Origin: Solicoccozyma terricola
Taxonomy: Eukaryota > Basidiomycota > Tremellomycetes > Filobasidiales > Piskurozymaceae
Direction of reading: 5' to 3'
Length of the DNA: 64,000 nt
Assembly: GCA_001600875.1 (NCBI GenBank)
Contig: BCLD01000007.1
Location: forward strand, 747,054 to 811,053
Shown here: positions 50,012 to 59,561 of the stretch, one piece after another
How positions within the stretch are numbered: position 1 is the stretch's first letter
Layout of the letters: the number at the start of each line of letters is the position of its first letter
Notes under the pieces: generated by a model
Databases searched by the model: none
Seen by the model: the letters and a program-made list of their open reading frames with translations, nothing else
What the model was told of the DNA's origin: nothing
Program-made: the position numbers and the translations under genes

Positions 50012-52301
50012 ATGATGGATACCTTGCCACCGTATCACTCGTGGCTCAAATCCCTCGAAATCACTTCAGTGAATTCGAACATCAGACATCAACGACGACG
50101 TTTCAACATCCGTATGGCATCCTCCACTCCTCCCGACCGGGGGATCCTGCCATCGTCAGCTAGCCGCGCGGCACCATGGCTCAACGCAGACTACTCAAAG
50201 GTCCGTTCAGCTACTCCCTTCCTTGATATGGATGTCTTGAGGGTCCCAGGCAGTACAACACCCAGTGCTTTGGTGGATGCTTCGTCTGTTGGCTGCCAGA
50301 AAATACGCATGGATGATTTCAAGGAGTATTTGAAGAAGGAATGGAGGCGCGCGAATCAAAGTCATCGCCAGCAAGTGAGTTTGGCGGTTTCTCTGCCTTG
50401 GCCCAAATGCTGACAAGACTATACCAGCCTGGCTTCACGTCAGAAACTATCCAACAACTCTTCTGCAATGCTTTGCCAGAGTCTCTTCGTATGGAGGATG
50501 GCCAAGCTTGTCGCATCGGATGTTCCAGGATCCATCCCGAATTCCTCTACCTGGTGGAACCGTCTATGGATTTCCTCGACGAACGAGGACAACCAGTCTC
50601 TCCCATTCAAGCCGCTCTTGCAGCTGGATATCGTCGGAACCCAAGGTTATTTCCAATCTTCAACGAGATCCAAGCAACAGATGGCGACCTGGTTACATAT
50701 AATGAGCTGAGAAACTGTTCGCGACCGATCGTGGATTGCACCCAGCCAACCAACTACATGATTGGGCTTTTTGTACGTGATAGTTCTATTGTTGTGCGCC
50801 GTTAACAGTGGTCTGACCATCATTCCAATGCAGAGGAGTATCTATCTAGGTATCTCAATGGACCCAACGCCTCGAAAGAAGGAGCATCTCCGTGGAGAAA
50901 TGCCAGCAAATGCACTTCTAGGTGCTTTGATCAAGAAAGCCAAGGAGGAGGACGAGCCGATACGTATTCATGGTATCATTGAGTGGGATGGCAACACACC
51001 AGTCATGATGCTTCTGTTCTGGGAATCTGTGTTCATCGCGGCGACTGGGAGTGCGGATCCCAAGGCAGCTCATCGAACTCAGCACCGTGTCATCATTCTC
51101 AAGGAGAATCCCGGTCAGCGTCTTCCTCTTCGAATGATTATAGCCTGCTGGCTTCTATACTGCGAGGACGCTGAGAAGTTGATGTTAGCAAAGGAGGCTG
51201 GGGAGGCGGTAAATGTTCCACCCTCTCGAAACTATATTCGGTACCAGGCATGGATGGAGAAAACTGGGAGAATGACTGAACGTGAGTGGGTGACTTGATT
51301 GATTCTTTGTTTGGGTCCATATCCGCGAAGACCATGCTCCCGTTAGGGAGCTCTTCTTGGGCGAGCGAAGAGAGCCTTCAAATCTTCGCGGAGCGAAGAG
51401 TATCGTCTCCTGCGAATGGAGTGAGGAATACAATACTCTTGCCCGAGAGCGAAGAGACCTATACTCTCACACTCTTCGCGAACGGAGTGAGCAATTTTCT
51501 TCCCGGAAGGAGGACCATTCTCTTCCTCAAACGTGGATTATGTTCGTGGACACAGACTACGCATAGAGTGGTGCCGATGATGAAAGCAGTCTTTCAGCGG
51601 GTGGTGGAGGTGAGTGAGTTTGCAGCGGAGATGACTGTGTGCTCTGTCTGACTGGTCACCCCCACCCAGCATCCACTCCAAGGCAATCTCGTTCACATAC
51701 TTCCTCTCCTCCCAACATCTCCCGTTTGGTACCTCACCCATTCTGATGAACCGCCAATGGTGGTATTCATAGGTCAGTCTGATGTGGGACAGGCAAAACA
51801 GTGAGTCGGAATCGGTGCGGTGGGTTGGGGCAATGGATGGCTCAGGTTGGTCCCTCCACTCCCTCTGTCAGACCATCACACCCTTTGGAAATCAGTAATG
51901 TCTGGATCATCTTGCAAAGACAAGCCATCACCTCATGGACCATCTTATCAACTATCAACCCACTGCAGAGCATCCTGGTCATCTGTCATGATACACTGGG
52001 GGAGGAGATGTGGGTGGAACTGCCTGTGGAGATCAAGGCCAAGAAGTTGGAGGCAAGGCTGGAGTGGGTGGGTTGCTCAAATACAGAGAAGCCAGCAGTG
52101 AAGCCACTTGGATCGGTATCTTCTATCATCAGCAGCCTGTCAATCGATCAGGTGCTCAACAACATCAGAGGTCAGCAGCGAGTCGTGGCTGGATTGCCAA
52201 GGCAGGTGGGGGTGTGTCAGGTGGATGATGCCACGATAGCGAAATTGCTGGCAGACTTTCCCAATGCAGCGATGTCAAGGATGGACGGGGATGCCTTGTA
52301 G
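50012..52301 (+). CDS. Unknown 651-aa protein, six exons
   Basis: I do not recognise the family. Exons 50012-50374, 50428-50772, 50834-51281, 51347-51609, 51670-51800 and 51896-52301 join through five GT-AG introns (53-95 nt, mostly GTGAGT donors, several with CTGAC-type branch sites) into one open frame of exactly 652 codons including the stop. That is strong evidence for a real gene. An alternative start is at 50114 (MASSTPPDRGILPSSASRAA). Visible segments are FKEYLKKEWRRANQSHRQQ, FTSETIQQLFCNALPESL, SMDPTPRKKEHLRGEMPANA, IHGIIEWDGNTPVMMLLFWE, TILFLKRGLCSWTQTTHRVV, and a C-terminal NVWIILQRQAITSWTIL and SIDQVLNNIRGQQRVVAG. There is no signal peptide, and only weak hydrophobic segments. It lies between a tRNA and transposon-derived DNA. 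Confidence 0.7.
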
Positions 52302-52676
52302 ACAATGATTCAGTATGAATTCACCCTTTGACGATGATACCTCCATCCTTTTCTGGCACACGAGTATCGCCATATCATACAACTATTTGCCAAAAGAAAC
52401 CGCTGTTCATAGAGTTACTACTATAGGAAACTCGTATAGTCAACCTTTGCAATCTCTCTCCCCGGCTTGCGATGTTTCCTTGCCCCTTCTTGTTGGGGCC
52501 TATTCCTCGTGCCAATTCCACCACGGCCATCGGGACCATTGTCTTCCTCGTCGTCCTCACTAGGGGGTGGGGTGAGTGTACTAGTCTCACTGCAGTTCAG
52601 GCTACTTTCGTGGTTTGGGGTAGCTTCGCATTTGACCTCGCCTTGGTCAAAGATTCGGTTAATGTCGACCGGGCCT
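52302..52676. other. Accessory spacer, nothing recognised
   Basis: Downstream of the unknown gene. Hydrophobic-looking short ORFs on the plus strand at 52467-52744 have no start context or splice partners. Confidence 0.4.
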
Positions 52677-53260
52677 TCAATCTCTTCCTCGATATCTTGA
52701 TTGTGTTCGATACCTTGACCTCCTGTAGTTCGATATGTTCTTGATCAAGATCGATGCCTTGACCCTGGTTTCGGCCGGCATCCAGCAAACGATTACGATT
52801 GAAAGTGAGAACAGAAGGCTGACGTTCCAAACCTTGACAGACAGGGGGAACACTGCTGCTAGGAGCTGGACGTGTTGAATCGAAAACAAAACATCAGTCA
52901 AGGTCACCACCATAAACACACTGACCACACTCACAAGGAGTCTCGCCATATCCCCTAGTCATCGTCGATGCACCACGATGAAAACGAGGGGAGATGTTAA
53001 TAGCACCCTTAGCCTTCACAGTCGATATGAGTTGGTTGATGGGCTCAGAGTTATCCATCTCCTTGCATGCAAGCCCCAAAGTGTCAGGGACAAACTCTTT
53101 CAACAGAACAAGCATCACTCGGTTGACCTTCCCTTGCAAAGCTTCAATCTCATCGATGTGAGCCCTGGTTGGAGCTTCCGTGTTTCGAACCTTTTCTAGA
53201 TGGGTGACAACCACACCCATGGTGTCGATAAGAGTCGAGACCTAGGCCTGAATTTCTACC
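52677..53260 (-). pseudogene. Decayed helical/coiled-coil ORF remnant
   Basis: On the minus strand a frame reads TMGVVVTHLEKVRNTEAPT, then HIDEIEALQGKVNRVMLVLL and EPINQLISTVKAKG, helical and amphipathic in character. Just upstream a TAG interrupts the same frame (VKAVEIQA, stop, VSTLID). A second frame further down (52677-52949) is hydrophobic. No family was recognised. It is probably a broken relative of the coiled-coil genes of this accessory region. Confidence 0.4.
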
Positions 53261-53621
53261 GCCTTGACTGTCTTGAGGCTGCAGGAGCCAGAGCCATTGT
53301 TGTTGCACTCACTGCAGTACGAGGTGAGAGCATCTGGGAGGCAAAGAACCAGCACGCTTAGCCGAGTTTAGTGGGCAGGGGAAATGATTTTGACATAAAG
53401 CAATGTGGAGGGCGAAAAGCGCCAAAGTCTAGGGTTGGAAGTTACAGAGAAGCGAGAAGCATGGAAGACAAAAGTGGAGATGATGGTCAATTAGTTCTGC
53501 TGAAGGGAAAGGGGGGAGGAACACCATTTGAAGTGTTTTGGTTTGGTAGCCAACCCTGTGGGAGATTGTCCCATGCCGCTCACTCTTTTCCTCAATTGAT
53601 CCGTTGAGTATGCTGGTGAAA

Positions 53622-53983
53622 TCATGGGTAACCAATGACGTTTTGAAGAGCATGGCATTTGTCATAGAGTGTAGACTGAGGTGGGAGTTGAAGACCAATG
53701 GAAGCAGCGAGAGTTGAGACCTGATGCAAATTTGTGCCACTTAATGCTCGGCCATTGAGAGGAAATTTTTCAATAACCTCATTGGAGTCGATCCTCATCC
53801 ACAGGTACAATGCCAACGAAGTTTCAGGATCGGGTGGCTTGCATGTGGATCCTAAGAAAGTGACGGGATGGTGAGCAAGGAAGGTTAGAGAGGTCGGCTG
53901 CAGACTCACGAGATGGTGCTGCATATGGCATTAGCATCTACCTGTCATCAGCGATTCTTGACCCTACCACCTAGTCGGTTTTC
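53622..53983 (-). pseudogene. Possible 3' exon of the coiled-coil gene
   Basis: The frame ending at 53622 contains EVIEKFPLNGRALSGTNLHQ, then STLAASIGLQLPPQSTLYDK and CHALQNVIGY. The pattern resembles the C-terminal part of basidiomycete coiled-coil hypothetical proteins (possibly Mug135-like, weak). A GTGAGT donor and CTTAG acceptor lie in the stretch before it, but I could not join it to the upstream exon without a frame problem. Confidence 0.3.
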
Positions 53984-54422
53984 CTAGATCCCTCTTGCCA
54001 CTTCAACTGCATTGACTCGGTTCTCAGCATTCTGCATAGCATTTTGGAATGGAGCACGACCATTGCCCAGGTCAAGGACATTGTGGTGGAGACCCTCCCC
54101 ATTTTCATGCACATGGACCAGTGAGGCATCGATAATGTTCAACCTGTCATCCATACCACCAAGACAACCATTAACATTGTCGAGACTGGCGTTCATATCG
54201 CCAAGATGACCATCAACATTGTCGAGCCTGGCCTTGACACCAGTGATATCATCCTTCATTGTGATGATGTCATCCTTGATGGCAGTGATGTCAAGTCTTA
54301 GTGGAGCAATTGCCCTGGAGACAATGTGGCTGATAGCATCGAGTGCAGCTTGATCGAGACCTGAAGTGGCAGTTCCTTTGTTATTGAGCGAGAAGGTAGC
54401 GAGATGGAGTGCTGGGGTGGTG
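53984..54422 (-). pseudogene. Coiled-coil protein fragment with repeated LDNV units
   Basis: On the minus strand an open frame reads ATTPALHLATFSLNNKGTA, LDQAALDAISHIVSRAIAPL, then LDITAIKDDIITMKDDITGV and heptad/11-mer-like repeats (ARLDNVDGHLGDMNASLDNV, CLGGMDDRLNIIDASL), ending at 53984. It has no in-frame ATG before the MKDD segment. At its 5' end the frame runs into the boundary of a candidate LTR at 54428. It is therefore probably a gene cut by an insertion. A related coil (ADITTLKADMTEVKASIGTL) occurs near 63200 on the same strand. Confidence 0.5.
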
Positions 54423-54427
54423 GCTGG

Positions 54428-55154
54428 TGTAACGATCTAATGACGATCGTCACACCCGAGGATAGACGAGTCACTTGACTCTCTATTCGATATCGATCAG
54501 CGTTCGTGGGGTCTAGGCGTATCGGGACAGAGTCGGGCAGATCCATGTAGATTCATCTTGTCACGGACCTTAGGACTATCACCAAGGGACTTGACTAAGA
54601 ACTGGATGACTCTTGCCTCTTGCTGACTAAGAGTGGCTGACTAAGACTTGACTTGGACTGGTGCCGTGATTACTTGATGACTAAGATGATGGTGTGATAG
54701 TCCAACCTTGTTTGTATGACAAGGGTATTGACATATGATAATCTTTCCTGAGGAAAGAGTCCAAGAGGGGGTCTACAACAGTGATCTAGGTTTCCTTATA
54801 TACCTGTTCTGGACTGGTGGCAAACAGCAATGACAAATCGGTCATGACTGTTGCTTATCAATCATCTGCTTAGCAATCAATCCGGAACTTGAGAGTTGCT
54901 TAGCAATCAATCCGGAACTTGCCACTGTTGCCACTGTGGTTCGATTCATGACACATCTACATGTGTGCATGTGTGTATGAGCAGAGCTGCTCTACTAAGT
55001 GTGTCTACGTTCGAGTGCCTATGGCAATGGTCGGTCGTGTAATGCAGTGGTCACTAAGAGTGGTGCATACAATTGATAATATTGCTCAAGGGAAGGGAGC
55101 AATATTAGGATATGTAGAAAGGCTACCTTTAAGTATGTAGAATGGACGGGAACA
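54428..55154. mobile_element. Candidate solo LTR
   Basis: The interval begins TGTAAC and ends GGGAACA, so it has TGT...ACA ends. CTGG flanks both sides (54424-54427 and 55156-55159; the 5-bp flanks GCTGG/CCTGG differ at one base). A TATATA-like element is at about 54796. It abuts the 5' end of a coiled-coil ORF that lacks a start codon. No second copy exists in the window to confirm the ends, so this is tentative. Confidence 0.4.
54868..54921. repeat. 30-bp direct repeat, almost two copies
   Basis: GCTTAGCAATCAATCCGGAA followed by CTTG occurs twice with a 30-bp period (54868 and 54898), separated by AGAGTT. It lies inside the candidate solo LTR. Confidence 0.85.
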
Positions 55155-55420
55155 CCTGGCTACTTGCCATGCTGTCCAGGCCATACTGTCTGAAGCTGCA
55201 TTGTCCCACAGAGGCCATATTGGAGATACGGGAGTTCATGTTCGACCGATCCGTAATGCCAAGCTACGGTAAGGTCATATCACGACTTCAGAACGCAGAA
55301 TCGATCCGGCTTGAGGGTGTGTGAGCGGCGAGAGTATGTCTTGGGCAAATCCGGGCGGATTTGGATGGATCCATCTGATGGGGGCCATGTCTGAGATGGC
55401 GTGAGTCGATTCAGCCGCTG

Positions 55421-55424
55421 TCGG
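55421..55424. repeat. Target-site duplication of the retrotransposon, left copy
   Basis: TCGG, matching 61366-61369 at the other end. Four bases is short but within the 4-6 bp range of this class. Confidence 0.7.
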
Positions 55425-55541
55425 TGAACAGGTGCGGTGGAAACGGTCTGTGATGTCTGGCTGTCTAACTACGTCTACAAAGCGCGTCTACAAACACCTG
55501 ATGAGGTGCGAGGCCACTGTGAGAACTGCACCGTGTGCACA
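55425..55541 (-). repeat. 3' LTR
   Basis: A 117-bp repeat, TGAACAGG...GTGCACA on the plus strand. It differs from the 5' LTR only at 55444 (C versus T at 61268) and 55534 (T versus C at 61358). The length is at the low end for gypsy elements. Confidence 0.9.
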
Positions 55542-55709
55542 TCCCCACCCAGAAAAGAGCGAAACATCGTGAAGCGAGAAAAGAGAAGGAAAGAGACGAA
55601 AGCTTGGAGGTTGACAATTTGTGGTGAAAGGGGATAGAAATATCGTTAAAGAAGGTCGTAATCGAAGAGAAATAGCCGAGAATGGAAGCCGCCTTTGTGT
55701 GTTTAAAGT

Positions 55710-58700
55710 TCAGTGAGAGAGAGAGCCCGTGTACGGCTTGATTCGGTTATCCGCGCAGCGGCCTCGTACAGGAATCCCATCCGGGGTTTTGAGTGTAACT
55801 GAACCACGGCCGACGGTGAGGACTACGTAAGGGCCTTTCCACTTGACCCGGAGTTTGCGACCCGTAGAATGTGTGTTGTCCAGCGTACCATCATATCGGA
55901 GAACGAGATCGCCTACGGAGACTTTTTTCATGGTCGGGGTGTCGTGGGCCTTGGCATGTACTTCGATGTCGATGGATCGCAGTTGTCTCTCCATTTGGGA
56001 GGCCTGTATGTGGTCTGGTGTGGTCGCGGATTTGTTGGGGGGAACGCCAAAGACGACCTCACGTGGGGTATAGCTGGCGAGGTGATGGATGACACGGTCG
56101 TTGAGGATGGCGACGGCGGCGGGGAGTTGTGTCGGCCAGGTCTTTTCGCCGTTGCCTTGGGACAGGGGTGTCTGCTGGTCGGCTGGGATATTTGTTAACC
56201 GGCGCAAACGGTCGAGAACCAAGTGATTGGCGGACTCGATGATGCCTACGTGGTCGTACGGCGCTGATGTCTCCAGTTCGATGGTGTTTGTTTGGAGGTA
56301 TTTAGATACCTGTTGGTTGATGAACGGGGAACCATTGTCGACATAGATAGACCTGGGAAGGGTATATTTCTGACGGAGGTCTTCGAGCGCGAATATGGTA
56401 GAAGCCGCATTTCCAGCGTGTGGGAAGGTCCAAGTCCAAATGAATCTCGAGTAGACGTCGATGGCGACTAAGATGGTGCACTCGCCTGTGAGGGCTAGGG
56501 GCATGGCGACGTAGTCGAGGGCGACCATATCGAAGACGTTGAATCTGGAAACCGAGCGCAGGAGGTACTTTTGAAGTTTCGGTCCGAATTGTTGACATGC
56601 TTCACATGCGGTGATGACGCTCTGGAGATGGATCCTCATCTTAGGCCAGATGTACTTTGCTGTTAAGGCGCGCATACACATGTCCCTACCCCAATGTCCG
56701 TGAGTGTCGTGGTGAGATTTCGCTAAGAGAAGGCCTTCCTTGTTGGGGAGCACCTCGATGGGGAGACTCGTTGACTTCGATGTTGTCCAAAGCTTGGCGC
56801 CATCGATCCAGTACGCTGCTGCACGTCGAGAGATGCCATCTTCGTCGGAAGGGAACCATCCGGAGAGGAAATCGACAATGGGTGCGAATGAGTCACCACG
56901 AAAGCGATCGCGGAGTGCCATGTTATCGTCGATGGCGAGCCTCCTACAAGCGACGAGGAGAGCCTTGGTTTGGAGGGGGTCGTCGGTAGTTTCCGGCGCT
57001 GGGGTCGGGTCCGGATTGCGACTGAGAGCGTCGGCGACGAAGTTGTCCTTGCCGGGTTTGTGGATCAGATGAATGATGTGGTGTGCGCTGATAGCTTCTT
57101 TCCAGCGAGCTTGAAGTCCAGACGTATTGGGCTTATTGAGGATACCCTTGACCACGATACAGTCGGTGTAGACGATTATGGGCTGGCCTCTGGTATATTC
57201 ATCAAATCTATCTAAGGACCACTTGAGGGCGGCGAGTTCTAACATGTAGGAATGACGGGTTTTCTCTCCTTTGGTTGTCGTCTTGCTCGCGAACATGATA
57301 GTTTTTTTCTCGGAGTTGATGATTTGGAATAATTCGGCGCCGAAACCGATGGCTGAAGCATCGACGTCGATGTAAAAGGGGGTGGCCGGGTTCGTATACG
57401 TAGGGTCACGAATGACTGGGAAAGTAGCGAGGGCCTGCTGAAGCTGGGTCATGGCTTTGGAATGCTCGTCTGTCCATTCGCTGAAGATGTTCTTGCGTTC
57501 GAGCGTGCGTTTGTAAGCACCTTTGGTGGGGTCTGACCTGTTACCGATGTTGAAGAGCGTAGTCAAGGGAGCGGCGATGGAGCTAAAATTCGGGATCATG
57601 GACCGGTAAAAGCCACATGTATTGACGAAAGAGAGCACCTGCATAGCTGTTTGCGGTCTCGGCCAGCATAGTATCGCGGCGACTTTAGTCGGGTCCGGTG
57701 TTACTCCGTGGCGGCCGACGATCTGGCCTCCGAGAGTGGCTTCGGCAACGAATAAGGTAGTCTTGGTCGGGGAAAACATCAACTTTGATGTCCACGCAAG
57801 GTCTAATAGTTGTGTCAAATGTAGGAGTCCCTGTTCGAAAGAGTTGTTGCTGAGGACGACGTCATCCATCCAATAATCCATGGGGCCGGGGTATAGGATG
57901 GGTTTGAAAGCGTTTGCCATGCCAATTTGCTCTGTAGCCGGCGAACCAGTTAAGCCCATCGGCATCCTATCGTATTTCATGTACCCTCGGCCAGGAACGA
58001 AAAAGGCGGTATATGGTCGGGACTCTTCATCCAAGGGGTACGCGTAGAAAGCTCCCATGAGATCGAGAACGCTAAGGTACGTTTTGCCGCTGTGCCTTCC
58101 GAGTATTGCCTCGAGGTTTCCTGGGAGGAATGGTGGTACGATGGTGGCGGTGTTCAGCCTTCTGAAATCATGGCACAGTCGATAGGAGATGGGTTTGGAG
58201 TCGATGTTGACCGGAACGACCATGGACGGATCGTTTAAGGCTTGTTGTGCTAAGTCTTGAACCTCTTCCTTCGTGACTACCGCGGCAGACGAACGCTTCG
58301 GAGCCATGACGACAGCGGAGCAGCAACGGACATCCTCGGGGGCGATGGGACTGATGATCTTAGCTCGGAGCAGTAAGTCGACTTGTTCGTATAGGCTTTG
58401 CGTGATTGGTGGGGTGAGTCGGCGGGTCCTCGCCGTCGTGGTGAGTGGGATGGCGGGGTCGATAACGAGCTTGTGGCTGCCGCATGTCGTTATCTGAATA
58501 TCGTCCATGGACTCGGCCCATACGTCATGGTAAGAGACGACGAGAGTTCGGAGGCGCTTCAATTGAGACTCTGTGAGGTCGGCACCCTTTTTGATCGCGT
58601 TCCAGATCCTCATTGGTCGGCCGACTGGTTCGTTCGTGGATGTATCCGGCAGAGGGGTATGCGGTGGGAAGGTCGCAGCTTTCTCGGTCGCGATTTGTGT

Positions 58701-59561
58701 CAGCCAGAGGGTCTTTTCGGGTCGATTTGGCCGATCCAGGAGGGACTTGAAGGAGCACCATGTCTGTCCGCATTGTATGCGTAGTAGGTCGGATCCATAA
58801 TTGTGGATACCCTTTACTTGCCGGAGCCAAGGGAGGCCTAAGAGGACGCTCCATGAATCGGAGGATTGTAGGACTTCAAAGGTGACTGGGACTTCGATGA
58901 GATGGGAGCCCTGCTGGAGAGTGACAACGAGATCGACGGTGCCTTTGGATGGTTTAATGGACCCATCGGCCAGGCGGACCACCGTTGAGGAAACTGAGAG
59001 CGGTCCGATGACGGATCGGTGAGCACCATAGAAGGCCCAATCGAGAACGTTCATCATCGCGCCGTCGTCAACGTATAATGCAGAGCCGGCGGAAAAGACT
59101 GCTTCGCCCTGCCTAAGGGTGTGCGGGAGCGCGAAAGGGAAGTGTTGTTTGAATGGCATGGAGGGGTAGAGTTCGTGGACGAGGTCTGGGTTCTGGACCG
59201 TGGGGGTGGGGGTAATGGGGTTGGGTTGTATGTTCTGATCGTCGATAGTATGTGCACCCCCGTCCGGGTCCGGAGGTCGTGGAGGACTTTGTAAGTTGTG
59301 GGTACCCGCCATCCTTAGAGCTGATACCCGTTGGCTTTTCCCTGGGCGAGGTAGGGGTTGTCCAAGTATTCGAGGGACTCTTCGGGATTGTCGACGTTGT
59401 CGAGAGCGTCGGCTTCTGTCAAAGGGTCTTGTTTTTGGATGGAGCGGACAGGAAGAGCGATGGCATTGGACGTGGATGCCGGTGTGGCGTCTGGGTATGT
59501 AACTCGAGTACGGTCCATGTTGATTTGGTTCGCGCGGAAGACAGCGAATCGATAGGAGCAC
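55710..59561 (-). CDS. Retrotransposon Pol polyprotein (protease, RT, RNase H, integrase)
   Basis: The open frame is 1283 codons; functional Pol probably begins by frameshift at about 59336. The protease-like site is SALYVDDGAMMNVLDWAF. Reverse transcriptase shows YLSVLDLMGAFYAYPLDEES, MPMGLTGSPATEQIGMANAF and the catalytic box YWMDDVVL. RNase H has FYIDVDASAIGFGAELF, LAALKWSLDRF, YTDCIVVKGIL and NFVADALSRN. Integrase has the HHCC zinc region (SHHDTHGHWGRDMCMRALTA, then ITACEACQQFG), the core Asp in VALDYVAM, IYVDNGSPF and Glu in VGIIESANH. The GPY/F module (KLRVKWKGPYVVL) follows. No chromodomain is seen after it. No stop or frameshift interrupts any domain. Confidence 0.95.
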   Translation of the reverse strand: MLLSIRCLPREPNQHGPYSSYIPRRHTGIHVQCHRSSCPLHPKTRPFDRSRRSRQRRQSRRVPRILGQPLPRPGKSQRVSALRMAGTHNLQSPPRPPDPDGGAHTIDDQNIQPNPITPTPTVQNPDLVHELYPSMPFKQHFPFALPHTLRQGEAVFSAGSALYVDDGAMMNVLDWAFYGAHRSVIGPLSVSSTVVRLADGSIKPSKGTVDLVVTLQQGSHLIEVPVTFEVLQSSDSWSVLLGLPWLRQVKGIHNYGSDLLRIQCGQTWCSFKSLLDRPNRPEKTLWLTQIATEKAATFPPHTPLPDTSTNEPVGRPMRIWNAIKKGADLTESQLKRLRTLVVSYHDVWAESMDDIQITTCGSHKLVIDPAIPLTTTARTRRLTPPITQSLYEQVDLLLRAKIISPIAPEDVRCCSAVVMAPKRSSAAVVTKEEVQDLAQQALNDPSMVVPVNIDSKPISYRLCHDFRRLNTATIVPPFLPGNLEAILGRHSGKTYLSVLDLMGAFYAYPLDEESRPYTAFFVPGRGYMKYDRMPMGLTGSPATEQIGMANAFKPILYPGPMDYWMDDVVLSNNSFEQGLLHLTQLLDLAWTSKLMFSPTKTTLFVAEATLGGQIVGRHGVTPDPTKVAAILCWPRPQTAMQVLSFVNTCGFYRSMIPNFSSIAAPLTTLFNIGNRSDPTKGAYKRTLERKNIFSEWTDEHSKAMTQLQQALATFPVIRDPTYTNPATPFYIDVDASAIGFGAELFQIINSEKKTIMFASKTTTKGEKTRHSYMLELAALKWSLDRFDEYTRGQPIIVYTDCIVVKGILNKPNTSGLQARWKEAISAHHIIHLIHKPGKDNFVADALSRNPDPTPAPETTDDPLQTKALLVACRRLAIDDNMALRDRFRGDSFAPIVDFLSGWFPSDEDGISRRAAAYWIDGAKLWTTSKSTSLPIEVLPNKEGLLLAKSHHDTHGHWGRDMCMRALTAKYIWPKMRIHLQSVITACEACQQFGPKLQKYLLRSVSRFNVFDMVALDYVAMPLALTGECTILVAIDVYSRFIWTWTFPHAGNAASTIFALEDLRQKYTLPRSIYVDNGSPFINQQVSKYLQTNTIELETSAPYDHVGIIESANHLVLDRLRRLTNIPADQQTPLSQGNGEKTWPTQLPAAVAILNDRVIHHLASYTPREVVFGVPPNKSATTPDHIQASQMERQLRSIDIEVHAKAHDTPTMKKVSVGDLVLRYDGTLDNTHSTGRKLRVKWKGPYVVLTVGRGSVTLKTPDGIPVRGRCADNRIKPYTGSLSH

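Noticed and set aside
53500..53560. Similarity between GTTTTGGTTTGGTAGCC here and TTTTTGGGTTTGGGTAGC near 61840
   Set aside because: The match is short and low in complexity, and in the second place falls in an intron-like stretch; not enough to claim a repeat.
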